From Clostridium tertium (GTDB lineage Bacteria; Bacillota; Clostridia; Clostridiales; Clostridiaceae): a stretch of 64,000 bases of DNA. Both the position numbers and the translations under genes were made by a program. Where the stretch lies: NCBI RefSeq assembly GCF_017873245.1, contig NZ_JAGGJY010000001.1, positions 496,001 to 560,000 of the forward strand, given 5' to 3'. The notes beneath the pieces were generated by a model. That model had not been told where the DNA came from, ran no database searches, and saw only the letters and a list, made by a program, of their open reading frames with translations. Shown here piece by piece: positions 42,627 to 52,957 of the stretch; the first letter of the stretch is position 1; each line of letters starts with the position of its first letter.

Positions 42627-45545
42627 GTGATATATAGACTTGGTATAGATGCAGGTTCAACTACAGTAAAGTTAGTATTATTGGATGAAAATGATAATGT
42701 AAAATATAAGTCTTATAAGAGACACCTTACAAAAGTTAGGGAAACTATATTAGAAGAAATTATATTAATAAGGGATTTGTTAATAAATAATGATATAAAA
42801 GTTTCTATAACAGGTTCATCAGGATATGGTGTTGCTAAAGATACAAGTATTTCCTTTGTTCAAGAAGTATTTGCAACAACTATTGGTGTAAAAAAGTTAT
42901 TTAATAATATTGATGTTGTTATTGAATTAGGTGGAGAAGATGCAAAAATAATTTATTTAACTAATGGGTTAGAGGAAAGAATGAATTCGAGTTGTGCTGG
43001 TGGAACAGGGGCTTTTATAGATCAAATGGCAAGCTTAATGGGAATAACAGTAGAAGAATTAGATGAAATTAGCTTAGAATATAATAGTATATATCCAATT
43101 GCATCAAGATGTGGAGTATTTGCAAAATCTGACGTTCAACCTTTATTAAATCAAGGAGCAAGTAAATCAGATATTGCTGCAAGTATTTATGAAGCTGTAG
43201 TAAATCAAACAATTGGTGGGCTCGCTCAAGGTAGAGAAATAAAGGGAAATATATTATTTTTAGGGGGGCCATTATTTTTTTACAAGGGACTAAGAGAAAG
43301 ATTTATAAAAGATCTAAACTTAAAGGATGAGGAAGCAATAATACCTAATGATGCAGAAGTTTTTGTAGCAAGAGGTGCTGCGTTATTTTCAAATAATGAA
43401 GATAGAACATATACATATGAAAAACTAATTTCAAAACTATCATATTCTAATAATATAAATGTAGATATGAAAAAGTATATTAAACCTTTATTTTCAACTA
43501 AGGAAGAATATAAAAGCTTTATAGAAAGACATAATAAAGCTAAAGTATTAGATAGAGATATAAATAACTTTAATGGTGATGCGTATCTAGGAATAGACGC
43601 AGGAAGTACTACTACAAAATTAGTTCTTATAGATAAAGATGATAATATTTTATATCATTATTATGCACATAATGAAGGGAATCCAGTTAAAATAATAAAA
43701 GAGCAATTAGAATACATTTATAAAGAATTTGGAGATAGAATAAATATAAAAGGAAGTTCTGTTACTGGATATGGGGAAGAACTTATAAAAAAGGGATTCG
43801 GGATAGATTTTGGAATAGTTGAAACATTAGCTCACTATATAGCAGCAAGTAGATTTAATCCGGATGTAGATTTTATACTTGATATTGGTGGACAAGATAT
43901 AAAATGTTTTGAAATAGAAAATCAATCAATTAAAAGCATTATTTTAAATGAGGCGTGCTCTTCAGGATGCGGATCATTTATAGAAACTTTTGCAAAAGCT
44001 ATGGGATATGATGCTGAAAGTTTTGCAAAGCTAGGATTATTTGCACAGCATCCAGCAGATTTAGGGTCTAGGTGTACTGTTTTTATGAATTCATCAGTAA
44101 AGCAAGCTCAAAGAGATGGAGCAACTATTGAAGATGTTTCAGCAGGACTTTCGATGAGTATTGTTAAAAATGCATTGTATAAGGTTATTAGAACTAAAAA
44201 CATAGGAAAGAATGTTATAGTTCAAGGAGGAACCTTATGTAATGACGCTATATTAAGAAGTTTAGAACTTGAATTAGGACAAAATGTAATAAGATCAAAT
44301 ATTTCTGGGTTAATGGGAGCATATGGAGCTGCTTTATATGCTAAAAGTCAAAATATAGAAAAATCTCAAATTATAGATAAGGAAAGCATTAAAAATTTTA
44401 ATCATGAATCTAAAGGTGCTAAATGTGGTTTATGCACTAATAAGTGCAATTTAACTATAAATACATTTGCAGGTGGTAAAAAGTATATATCAGGTAACAG
44501 ATGTTCAAAGCCAACTGGAAAATACAATGATAATAATATTCCTAATCTTTATGAATATAAAAATAATAAGATTATGGAATATGCTGATAATGATGGGATA
44601 AAGGATACTATAGGAATTCCAATGGTTTTAAATATGTATGAAAATTTACCTTTCTTTGTAAAGTTTTTTAATGAATTAGATATTAAAGTAGTTTTATCTG
44701 AGGATTCGTCAAAAAAGCTTTATTTAAAGGGGCAACATACTATTCCATCAGATACAGTATGTTATCCTGCAAAGCTTAGTCATGGACATATTGAAAGTCT
44801 TATAAGTAAAGATATAAAAAATATATTTTACCCTTGTATGACATATAATTTTGATGAAGGAATATCCGATAATTGTTTTAATTGTCCAGTTGTAGCTTAT
44901 TATCCAGAAGTTGTTAAAAATAATATTTCTAAATTAAAAGAATTTAATTATATAAGTCCATACTTAGATTTAAATTCAAGTAAAAGTACAGTTGATAACT
45001 TATATAATTCCTTAAAGTATTATTATAATTGGATAAGTAAAGAAAAAGTAAAGTTTGCTTATGAAAGAGCAATTGAAGAGTATAGACAATATAAGATAGA
45101 TATTCTAGATAGAGGAAAGAAAGCTATTAAGTATGCTAGAGAAAATAATTTATTAATTGTTGTTTTAGCCGGAAGACCATATCATGTAGATAAAGAAATA
45201 AATCATGGTATAGATAAAATGATGAACTCTTTAGGGTTGGTTATATTAACTGAAGATTCAATACCAATAGATAAAAGCAATAAAGAAGTAAAAATGCTAA
45301 ATCAATGGACATATCAAGCAAGATTATTTAATGCAGCAAATTTTGTAGTTAATAATTACGATATGCAGTTAGTTCAATTAGTTTCATTTGGATGTGGTAC
45401 AGATGCAATAACAGCTGATGAAACCAAAAGAATATTGGAGGATAAAGGTAAATTATATACTCAATTAAAAATAGATGAAACTAGTAATTTAGGAGCAGCA
45501 AAAATTAGAATAAGAAGTATGGTTGAAGCAATTAAGAGTAGGTGA
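42627..45545 (+). CDS. acyl-CoA dehydratase activase, two-module type with DUF2229
   Basis: A GTG start after GGGGGA gives 972 residues. Two ASKHA ATPase modules of the BcrAD/BadFG type each begin GIDAGSTT(V/T)KLV, near residues 5 and 322. Each carries a cysteine region (NSSCAGGTGAF and NEACSSGCGSF) that in the dimeric activators binds a [4Fe-4S] cluster. A DUF2229 domain (about 660-940) follows, with CYPAKLSHGH and a CVVNNYD-like end. Such activators fire one electron, with ATP hydrolysis, into 2-hydroxyacyl-CoA dehydratases. The next gene, overlapping in reading, encodes the dehydratase-like partner. The physiological substrate of this widespread clostridial pair is not known. Confidence 0.87.
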   Translation: MIYRLGIDAGSTTVKLVLLDENDNVKYKSYKRHLTKVRETILEEIILIRDLLINNDIKVSITGSSGYGVAKDTSISFVQEVFATTIGVKKLFNNIDVVIELGGEDAKIIYLTNGLEERMNSSCAGGTGAFIDQMASLMGITVEELDEISLEYNSIYPIASRCGVFAKSDVQPLLNQGASKSDIAASIYEAVVNQTIGGLAQGREIKGNILFLGGPLFFYKGLRERFIKDLNLKDEEAIIPNDAEVFVARGAALFSNNEDRTYTYEKLISKLSYSNNINVDMKKYIKPLFSTKEEYKSFIERHNKAKVLDRDINNFNGDAYLGIDAGSTTTKLVLIDKDDNILYHYYAHNEGNPVKIIKEQLEYIYKEFGDRINIKGSSVTGYGEELIKKGFGIDFGIVETLAHYIAASRFNPDVDFILDIGGQDIKCFEIENQSIKSIILNEACSSGCGSFIETFAKAMGYDAESFAKLGLFAQHPADLGSRCTVFMNSSVKQAQRDGATIEDVSAGLSMSIVKNALYKVIRTKNIGKNVIVQGGTLCNDAILRSLELELGQNVIRSNISGLMGAYGAALYAKSQNIEKSQIIDKESIKNFNHESKGAKCGLCTNKCNLTINTFAGGKKYISGNRCSKPTGKYNDNNIPNLYEYKNNKIMEYADNDGIKDTIGIPMVLNMYENLPFFVKFFNELDIKVVLSEDSSKKLYLKGQHTIPSDTVCYPAKLSHGHIESLISKDIKNIFYPCMTYNFDEGISDNCFNCPVVAYYPEVVKNNISKLKEFNYISPYLDLNSSKSTVDNLYNSLKYYYNWISKEKVKFAYERAIEEYRQYKIDILDRGKKAIKYARENNLLIVVLAGRPYHVDKEINHGIDKMMNSLGLVILTEDSIPIDKSNKEVKMLNQWTYQARLFNAANFVVNNYDMQLVQLVSFGCGTDAITADETKRILEDKGKLYTQLKIDETSNLGAAKIRIRSMVEAIKSR

Positions 45546-45550
45546 GAACT

Positions 45551-46792
45551 ATGAATTATGAATATAAGATTTTTACTAAAGAAATGAAAGAAAATTATAA
45601 AATTTTAGTACCGAATATGCTACCAATTCATTTCAAAATATTAGATAAAATTTTAAAAGACTATGGTTTTGATATAGAGTTTTTAGAAGATGATGTATCT
45701 ACAATAATAGATGCAGGTCTTAAATATTCTAATAATGATATCTGTTATCCTGCAATGATAGTTATTGGCCAATTTATTTCTGCATTAAAAAGTGGTAAAT
45801 ATGATATAAATAAAACTGCTTTACTTATGAGTCAAACAGGGGGAGGGTGTAGAGCTTCTAATTATATTCATTTAATTAGAAAAGCTTTAGAAAATAGTGG
45901 TTTTGAAGAAGTACCAGCTATTGGATTAAGTTTAACTGGAATTGAAAAACACCCAGGTTTAAAATTAAGCTCATCAATAATTTTGAAAGCAGTTTATGCT
46001 GTACTATATGGTGATTTAATTATGTGCTTATATAATAAAGTTAAGCCGTATGAAATTAATGATGGAGAAACAGACAAAGCATTAGACGAGATGATAGAAT
46101 ATTTAAATAAAAATTTTTCAGGAATAAAATATATGAACGTTTCAAAAATTTCAAAAGTAATTATAAAAGCTTTTGATAATATCGACATAAATAAAAAAGA
46201 AAAAATAAAGGTAGGAATTGTTGGAGAAATATATATGAAATATTCTAGAATGGGTAATAATCATCTAGAAGAATTTTTAGTTAAAGAAGATGCAGAAGTT
46301 GTTCAATCTGGACTTATGGATTTTGTTAATTATTGCATACTAAATTCAATAATAGATTATAAGTTATATAAAAGGGGATTTATTAAGTCTAAATTTGCAA
46401 AGGTAGCTTATAAATTCATTTTAAGACTACAAAGAAAGATAAATAGTAATATAGAAAAGTATTCTAAGTTTGAAGCACCTACAGATTTTGAAGAAGTTAG
46501 AAAAATGGCAGATGGATATATAGGGTATGGAGTAAAAATGGGAGAAGGCTGGCTATTAGTTGCTAATATGATAGAACTTATAAAAATAGGTGCAAATAAT
46601 ATAATTTGTGCTGAACCTTTTGGATGTTTACCTAATCATATAGTAGGAAGAGGGGCCATTAGAAAAATATTAGAAAAGAATCCTAATGCTAATATAGTAG
46701 TTATAGATTATGATCCATCTCAATCTCAAATAAATCAGGAAAATAGAATTAAATTAATGCTATCAAATGCAAAGCTAAATGTTTACTTATAA
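45551..46792 (+). CDS. 2-hydroxyacyl-CoA dehydratase-like protein
   Basis: The start is ATG 45551 behind AGGTGAG, giving 413 residues. It belongs to the HgdB/FldB-like (COG3580/COG3581) group: SNNDICYPAMIVIGQFISALKSG, LMSQTGGGCRASNYIHLIRKAL near residues 92-115 and FGCLPNHIVGRGAIRKI near 353-370 include the conserved cysteines that would hold an Fe-S cluster. In related species this protein and the upstream activase are one very long polypeptide. Here they are separate but adjacent, with a 6-nt gap. No CoA-transferase or 2-hydroxyacid dehydrogenase gene lies nearby. Confidence 0.82.
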   Translation: MNYEYKIFTKEMKENYKILVPNMLPIHFKILDKILKDYGFDIEFLEDDVSTIIDAGLKYSNNDICYPAMIVIGQFISALKSGKYDINKTALLMSQTGGGCRASNYIHLIRKALENSGFEEVPAIGLSLTGIEKHPGLKLSSSIILKAVYAVLYGDLIMCLYNKVKPYEINDGETDKALDEMIEYLNKNFSGIKYMNVSKISKVIIKAFDNIDINKKEKIKVGIVGEIYMKYSRMGNNHLEEFLVKEDAEVVQSGLMDFVNYCILNSIIDYKLYKRGFIKSKFAKVAYKFILRLQRKINSNIEKYSKFEAPTDFEEVRKMADGYIGYGVKMGEGWLLVANMIELIKIGANNIICAEPFGCLPNHIVGRGAIRKILEKNPNANIVVIDYDPSQSQINQENRIKLMLSNAKLNVYL

Positions 46793-46812
46793 ATAAAATG
46801 TTATTTACTAAT

Positions 46813-46855
46813 AAGCTATATCTATAAGCTTGTATAATAGATATAGCTTTAATTT
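46813..46855 (+). terminator. terminator after dehydratase-like gene
   Basis: AAGCTATATCTA pairs exactly with TAGATATAGCTT (12 bp, 13-nt loop), followed by TAATTTTT. Confidence 0.8.
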
Positions 46856-46968
46856 TTATGTAGTAAATGGTATTGATAAAATAAAAAATGATGATAAATA
46901 TAAATTTATATAGTATACTTATTTTGAACAGTTTTAAATAACCATTATCATGGTAGAGAGGAAAAAAT

Positions 46969-47913
46969 ATGACTAAAAACAAACACTTTTTTGTGATAAA
47001 TCCTGAAGCAGGCAAAGTTAATGTTTCAGATAAAATAAGTAATGATATAAATGAAATATTTAAAGATTTGTATGATGAATATAGAATTTATATAACAAAA
47101 GGAAAAAATGATGCGACTAATTATGTAAAAAATATATGTGAAAGTGAAGAAGGAAATTTGAGGTTTTATGCATGTGGAGGAGATGGAACTTTAAATGAAG
47201 TAATCAATGGAATTATTGGTTACGAAAATGCAAGCGTTTCAGTTATTCCATATGGGACAGGCAATGATTTTGTAAAAAACTTTGAATCAGAAATAAATTT
47301 TTATGATATAACTAGACATATAAAGTCAGAGACTCAAGAGGTAGATTTATTAAATGTAAATGGTTTATATTCAGTAAATTTATGTAATATAGGGTTTGAT
47401 GCAAAAGTTGCAGAGAATATGGTTAAGTTCAAAAAATTTCCATTTGTAAATGGACAAGGTGCATATACACTTTCAATATTTTATTCATTAATTCATAAGA
47501 TGTATAATACTTTTGATATAATGATAGATAATAATGAATTAATCCATGGAGATTTTTTATTATGTGCAATTGCAAATGGAAAATCTTATGGTGGTGGTTA
47601 TATAGGGGCTCCTTTAGCAGAAGTTAATGATGGATTTATTGATTTATGTATTATCAAAAAAGTTTCAAGAGTTAAATTAATAAAATTAATAAAGCTTTAT
47701 AAAGAAGGAAAACATCTTGAAAGTGATGAATTAAGAGACTATATTATTTACAAAAAATGCAAAAGTATAAATGTTAGATCTAAAGAAAAGTTTACAATAT
47801 GTGTTGATGGAGAAATTTTTATTCATGATAATTTAAGTATTTCTCTTGAAAATAAAGCAATTAAGTTTCTTATACCACATAAAGAAATAGATGAAGAAAT
47901 AAATTTAATATAA
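46969..47913 (+). CDS. diacylglycerol kinase family lipid kinase
   Basis: This 314-residue DAGK-catalytic-domain protein has INPEAGK near the start, the ATP loop CGGDGTLNEVINGI near residues 68-81 and PYGTGNDFVKNF near 91-102, followed by the usual beta-sandwich half (FDAKVAENM, GAPLAEVNDGFIDL). The family (YegS, DgkB) phosphorylates diacylglycerol or related lipids at the inner membrane face. GAGAGG precedes the ATG. The ABC ATPase gene starts 15 bases later, so the lipid kinase may be cotranscribed with the transporter. Confidence 0.88.
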   Translation: MTKNKHFFVINPEAGKVNVSDKISNDINEIFKDLYDEYRIYITKGKNDATNYVKNICESEEGNLRFYACGGDGTLNEVINGIIGYENASVSVIPYGTGNDFVKNFESEINFYDITRHIKSETQEVDLLNVNGLYSVNLCNIGFDAKVAENMVKFKKFPFVNGQGAYTLSIFYSLIHKMYNTFDIMIDNNELIHGDFLLCAIANGKSYGGGYIGAPLAEVNDGFIDLCIIKKVSRVKLIKLIKLYKEGKHLESDELRDYIIYKKCKSINVRSKEKFTICVDGEIFIHDNLSISLENKAIKFLIPHKEIDEEINLI

Positions 47914-47928
47914 AAGTGAGGGATATCT

Positions 47929-48633
47929 TTGAGTAGCTTTATAGAGTTTAAAGATGTTAAGAAAACATATAAGATGGGTGAAGTAAATATTGATGCTTTA
48001 AGTGGAGTTTCATTCAATATTGAAAAAGGTGAATTTGTGATAGTAGCAGGTGCTAGTGGAGCAGGTAAAAGCACTATTTTAAATATTTTAGGTGGAATGG
48101 ATACTGCAAGTTCTGGAGAGATTATAGTAGATAATAATAAGGTGAATAAATATTCGGAAAAAGAACTTATCACATACAGGCGTTATGATATTGGATTTGT
48201 ATTTCAGTTTTACAACTTGGTACAAAACCTGACTGCATTAGAAAATGTTGAGTTAGCTACTCAAATTTGCAAAAATCCATTAGATCCTTTTGAAATTTTA
48301 AATGCAGTTGGCTTAGAAAAAAGAAAAGATAATTTTCCAGCTCAACTTTCAGGAGGAGAGCAACAACGCGTTGCAATAGCAAGAGCATTAGCTAAGAACC
48401 CCAAATTATTATTATGTGATGAGCCAACTGGTGCTTTAGATTATAATACTGGAAAAGCAATATTAAAATTGCTACAAGATACATGTAAAAAATATAATAT
48501 GACAGTAGTAATAATAACACATAATCTTGCATTAACTCCAATGGGAGATAAGGTTATTAAGGTTAAAAATGGGATGATTGAAAGTATCACATTAAATGAA
48601 AATCCTATTCCAGTAGAAAGGATTGAGTGGTAA
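47929..48633 (+). CDS. ABC transporter ATPase, MacB/LolD type
   Basis: A TTG start behind GTGAGGG gives 234 residues. Motifs are complete: Walker [10 protein letters not shown] near 42-50, Q-loop [17 protein letters not shown], signature [15 protein letters not shown] near 138-152, Walker [13 protein letters not shown] near 158-169, and the H-loop in ITHNLAL. It powers the giant FtsX-type permease encoded next; the stop and next start overlap in TAATG. This type moves substrates or transmits mechanical force without transporting across the membrane. Confidence 0.93.
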   Translation: MSSFIEFKDVKKTYKMGEVNIDALSGVSFNIEKGEFVIVAGASGAGKSTILNILGGMDTASSGEIIVDNNKVNKYSEKELITYRRYDIGFVFQFYNLVQNLTALENVELATQICKNPLDPFEILNAVGLEKRKDNFPAQLSGGEQQRVAIARALAKNPKLLLCDEPTGALDYNTGKAILKLLQDTCKKYNMTVVIITHNLALTPMGDKVIKVKNGMIESITLNENPIPVERIEW

Positions 48634-51600
48634 TGTTTAAAAATGCTTTTATGAAAGATGTTATTGGAGATATTAAGAAATCAAAAGGAAGATTTTTTTC
48701 TATATTTGCAATAATAGCTTTAGGTGTTGCTTTTTTCTCTGGCATAAAAGTATCTCCTGTTGATATGAAAAGAACTGCAGATAAGTATTATGATGATTAT
48801 AATCTTATGGATTTAACATTATATTCTACTCTAGGATTTACAGATGAAGATATAGATGAGATAAGTAAAGTTAATGGTGTCTTAGATGTATTTGCAACTT
48901 ACTCATTGGATGCAATAACCACAATAGATTCTTCAGAAAGTGTACTGAAGGTTATGGGAATTCCTTTAAATAATTCTAATTATGTTAATAAATATAAATT
49001 AGTAGAAGGAAATCTTCCTGAAAATCCTAATGAATGTGTCATAGAAGCAGGAAAGTTGGAATCTTTAAATTTATCTATAGGAAGTAAAATTAAACTTACA
49101 TCAGGTACAAGTGATTTATTAAGTGATAAATTAGAAAATGTTGAATATGAAGTTGTAGGTAAAGTACAAACTCCTTATTATTTATCATTTGAAAAAGGTA
49201 GATCAAGTATAGGTAATGGAAAAATATCTAGTTTTATTGTTATCCCACAAGAAAATTTTAAAATTCCTGCATATACGGAAGCATATGTAACAGTGGAAGG
49301 TGCTAAAGAATTAAATTCATACTCAAATAAATATTTTGATTTAATTGATACTGTAGAAAATCCATTAGAAGAACTAGGTGATAATAGAGCAAGTATTAGA
49401 TACAATGATATAGTAAATGAAGCTAATAAGAAGATAAATAGTAGCAAAAATGAGATTGAAAATCAAAAAAATGAAGGACAAGAAGAGTTAAATAAGGCTA
49501 AAAAGAAATTAGAAGAATCAGAAGCTTTCTTAAAGAATGGAGAAAGCGAATTAACTAAAAAAGAAAATGAGTTTAATATTTCAATTATGCAAGCAGAAAA
49601 TCAAATTGCTTTATCAGAATATAAAATAAATGATGGTAAAGCTACTTTAGAATCTGCAAAAAGGGCTTTTGAATCAGAAAAGTTAAATGCAGAAAGGCAA
49701 ATTAATATAGCTAAAAGCACTCTTTCAACTTTAAATGACACAAAAGTAGGTTTAGATACAAAAGTTAATGAATTAGAATTAGCTGTACAAGCCCCTAATA
49801 TTTCAGAAGAGAAAAAAAACAAATTAAATATTGAGCTAGAAGTTTTAACTAAAAGTAGAGATGAAGTAGTTAAAGGTATAGAATATATTAGTAATGAAAT
49901 TAAAAGTGGAGAAGAAAAATTAAGGCTAGCAGAAATAGAAATTACAACTAAGGAAAATGAATTAATAAATGGCGAAAATTTATTAAGTGAAAAGAAAAGT
50001 CAATTAGAATCTTCTAAAAAAGAAGCAATTAATCGATTTGAGAGTTCAAAATTAGAACTTAAAAATGGAAAAGAAGAGTTAGAAAAGGGAAAAGAAGAAT
50101 ACGAAAAATCTAAAGAAATATTCGAAAGAGAAATTTCATCTGCAGAGGCTAAAATTAAAAAAGCAGAAAATGATGTAAAGAGTATTGAAGAGCCTAGTTG
50201 GTATATATTAGATAGAAATAGTCATTATTCTTATGTAGATTATAAAAATAACGCTGATAGTATAGACAAGTTAGCTAAAATATTTCCAGTATTCTTTTTT
50301 TTAGTTGCAGCTTTAGTATGTTTAACAACTATGACTAGAATGGTAGATGAGCAAAGAATAAATATTGGAACATTAAAAGCTTTAGGATATTCAAAATATA
50401 AGATAGTATCAAAATATCTTATATATTCTTTTTTAGCTAGCTTTTTAGGTAGTATAGTAGGTCTTGCAATAGGATTAACTATATTCCCAATAGTAGTTTT
50501 TGATGCCTATGGTATTATGTATACTTTACCTAAAGTTGAATTAGAGTTTAATATACCAATATCAATTTCTATAACTATAATAGCTATTTTAGTTACTACA
50601 CTATCTGCATTTTTTGCATGCTATAAAGAGTTAATTGAAACACCTTCAGCTTTAATGAGACCTAAGCCTCCTAAAGATGGAAAGAGAATTTTAATTGAAA
50701 GAATTAATTTTATTTGGAATAAGCTAAGTTTTATTGGGAAAGTAACAGTAAGAAATATATTTAGGTATAAGAAAAGATTTTTTATGACTGTTTTTGGTAT
50801 TGCAGGATGTACAGCTTTAATTGTTACTGGCTTTGGAATTAAAGATTCAATAAAGACTATAGTAGATAAGCAATTTGGAGAAATATTTAGATATAATTTA
50901 ACTATTAGTATAGATAAAGATTCTAGTGAATTAGAAAAACAAGACATTATTTCAGATATAAGTGGTTTATCAGAAGTAGATAAGCTATTAATGATACAAT
51001 CAGAAAGTGCTAAGATAGTTACTGGTGACGGAGATAAAGATATTTATATTATAGTTCCTGAATCTTTAGATAAGCTAGATCAGTTTATAAATCTACAAAA
51101 TAGGTTATCTAAAGAGAAGCTTAAATTAAATAATGATGGAGTAATACTTTCAGAAAAAGCAGCAACAAAGGCAAATGTTAAAGTTGGCGATGATGTGAAA
51201 GTTAAAGTTAACAATAAAGAATTTTCATTGAAGGTTTCTGGAATAGCAGAAAATTATACATTTAATTATCTTTATATGTCCTCTAAATATTATAAAGAAA
51301 AATTTGATATTGATAGTAACTTTAATTCTATCTTAGTTAATACTTCTATAATAGAAAATGAAGACCAATTCTCAAAATCAATTATGGATAAGCCTATAGT
51401 TAAGAGTGTATCTTTTAATACTGGTATAAAAGATAATTTTGATAATACAATTAAAAGTTTAAATTATGTTGTTTTAGTAATGATAGTATCAGCTGGGGCA
51501 TTAGCCTTTGTTGTTCTTTATAATTTAACTAATGTAAATATCAGTGAAAGAATCAGAGAAATTGCGACTATAAAGGTATTAGGATTTTATAATAATGAAG

Positions 51601-51860
51601 TATCTGCGTATATTTATAGGGAAAATATAATATTAACAGTGTTTGGTATTGTGTTTGGTGAAATTTTAGGAGTATTTCTACATAGATTCATAATGATTAC
51701 AGTGGAAATGGATAATATGATGTTTGGAAGAAGTATTGATTCATTAAGTTTTATAATATCGGCACTACTTACAATAGTATTTGCAGTACTTGTAAATATT
51801 GTTATGTATTATAAACTAAAAAAAGTTAAAATGATTGAATCATTAAAATCAGTTGATTAA
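48633..51860 (+). CDS. giant FtsX-type ABC permease with extracellular coiled coil
   Basis: The start is ATG 48633, overlapping the ATPase stop, giving 1075 residues. TM1 is near 18-38 (FFSIFAIIALGVAFFSGI), followed by a large extracytoplasmic MacB-like region. Inside it a long heptad-rich coiled coil spans about residues 265-515 (repeats such as LEKGKEEYEKSKEIFEREIS). A FtsX domain with three TMs follows (about 550-675), then a second TM (about 715-740), another extracytoplasmic domain and a C-terminal FtsX domain (about 945-1070). This is the domain order of clostridial MacB-like permeases that act as mechanotransmitters. The substrate is unknown. Confidence 0.88.
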   Translation: MFKNAFMKDVIGDIKKSKGRFFSIFAIIALGVAFFSGIKVSPVDMKRTADKYYDDYNLMDLTLYSTLGFTDEDIDEISKVNGVLDVFATYSLDAITTIDSSESVLKVMGIPLNNSNYVNKYKLVEGNLPENPNECVIEAGKLESLNLSIGSKIKLTSGTSDLLSDKLENVEYEVVGKVQTPYYLSFEKGRSSIGNGKISSFIVIPQENFKIPAYTEAYVTVEGAKELNSYSNKYFDLIDTVENPLEELGDNRASIRYNDIVNEANKKINSSKNEIENQKNEGQEELNKAKKKLEESEAFLKNGESELTKKENEFNISIMQAENQIALSEYKINDGKATLESAKRAFESEKLNAERQINIAKSTLSTLNDTKVGLDTKVNELELAVQAPNISEEKKNKLNIELEVLTKSRDEVVKGIEYISNEIKSGEEKLRLAEIEITTKENELINGENLLSEKKSQLESSKKEAINRFESSKLELKNGKEELEKGKEEYEKSKEIFEREISSAEAKIKKAENDVKSIEEPSWYILDRNSHYSYVDYKNNADSIDKLAKIFPVFFFLVAALVCLTTMTRMVDEQRINIGTLKALGYSKYKIVSKYLIYSFLASFLGSIVGLAIGLTIFPIVVFDAYGIMYTLPKVELEFNIPISISITIIAILVTTLSAFFACYKELIETPSALMRPKPPKDGKRILIERINFIWNKLSFIGKVTVRNIFRYKKRFFMTVFGIAGCTALIVTGFGIKDSIKTIVDKQFGEIFRYNLTISIDKDSSELEKQDIISDISGLSEVDKLLMIQSESAKIVTGDGDKDIYIIVPESLDKLDQFINLQNRLSKEKLKLNNDGVILSEKAATKANVKVGDDVKVKVNNKEFSLKVSGIAENYTFNYLYMSSKYYKEKFDIDSNFNSILVNTSIIENEDQFSKSIMDKPIVKSVSFNTGIKDNFDNTIKSLNYVVLVMIVSAGALAFVVLYNLTNVNISERIREIATIKVLGFYNNEVSAYIYRENIILTVFGIVFGEILGVFLHRFIMITVEMDNMMFGRSIDSLSFIISALLTIVFAVLVNIVMYYKLKKVKMIESLKSVD

Positions 51861-51868
51861 TGAAAGAT

Positions 51869-51897
51869 AAGATAGAGGGAAACTTCTATCTTTTTTT
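51869..51897 (+). terminator. terminator of the lipid kinase-ABC operon
   Basis: AAGATAGAGG pairs with CTTCTATCTT (10 bp, one wobble, 4-nt loop), followed by TTTTT. Confidence 0.8.
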
Positions 51898-51974
51898 ATT
51901 GATTTATATAAAAGAACCATTTTTGTTGAAAAGTATATACTATATTATGTATATAAATCTTAGGAGAAATATTT

Positions 51975-52823
51975 ATGTCATACAGTGAAATTTATGAAAA
52001 AATTGGTTTCAAGAAAGAGATGGAAAGGTTAGAAAAACAGGCGTATTTAGGTTCAGAAAAAGAAGTGAGAATGCTAAAATTATTAGGAGTAAAAGAAGAT
52101 AGTGATATTTTAGAGGTTGGAGGTGGACCAGGTTTTTTTACTAAGATACTCTTAGATAATTTTAGTAAATGTGAAGTTACTTCTTTAGATAATGATGAAA
52201 AACTTCTTGAATATGCTTATAGTAATCTTAATAAAGAATATGGTAATAGAGTTAGTTTTGTAGTTGATGATATTACAAGTGCTTCGATACCAGATAACTA
52301 TTATGAATGTGTTATTGCTAGATTTGTATTTCAACATCTTAATAATCCAATTTCGGCATTAAAAGAAATATATAGGATTCTTAAACCTGGAGGAAAAGTA
52401 ATTATAATTGATATTGATAGTGAGCTTTGGGGATTAACATATCCTAAAAATAATTTAATTAAAGCTTTAAACGATAATTTAGCGAAGTTCCAATCTAATT
52501 TAAATGGTAATAGAGAAATTGGAAGGGTACTTATAACTCTTTTAAAGTCATTAGGATTTGTAAATTACGACATTGAAGCAGTAATAAATCATAGTGATAT
52601 TTTAGGAAAAGACAATTTTAGATATAAGATAAATAGCAATATGATAAATGATTCAAAGTTATCAAAAATGTTAGATGAATATAATAACTTCTTTAATTTA
52701 AGTTATTCCTCAATTATGCAATTAAAGTTATTTTTTTATGGCGAAAAACCTAAAGAAGCTAGAAAAACTAAAAAAGATATAGTAACCGAAAAAATTAATG
52801 AGACTAATAGAAAAGAAAATTAA
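51975..52823 (+). CDS. class I SAM-dependent methyltransferase
   Basis: The 282-residue protein has a Rossmann methyltransferase core: motif I DILEVGGGPGFFTKIL near residues 38-53, the acidic end of strand 2 at TSLDNDEKLL, motif II YECVIARFVFQHL near 105-117 and KPGGKVIIIDID. It is similar to UbiE/Methyltransf_25-type enzymes. About 100 extra residues after the core could select the substrate, which is unknown. TAGGAG precedes the ATG. It has no evident operon partner. Confidence 0.82.
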   Translation: MSYSEIYEKIGFKKEMERLEKQAYLGSEKEVRMLKLLGVKEDSDILEVGGGPGFFTKILLDNFSKCEVTSLDNDEKLLEYAYSNLNKEYGNRVSFVVDDITSASIPDNYYECVIARFVFQHLNNPISALKEIYRILKPGGKVIIIDIDSELWGLTYPKNNLIKALNDNLAKFQSNLNGNREIGRVLITLLKSLGFVNYDIEAVINHSDILGKDNFRYKINSNMINDSKLSKMLDEYNNFFNLSYSSIMQLKLFFYGEKPKEARKTKKDIVTEKINETNRKEN

Positions 52824-52957
52824 GAAATATCCGAAAATAAATAACACTTGTTTAAGCATTAATGGTATTATTCCCATTATATACTCCTTTAATACTATGG
52901 CATATAAGTAGTATAATTAATTAATGATTAATTTGTATTCTTAGGAGGGGACGGGCT

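Noticed and set aside
47823-48173. 116-codon minus-strand open frame over the lipid kinase/ABC ATPase junction
   Set aside because: Overlaps the ATPase Walker A region on the other strand and shows no independent coding signal.
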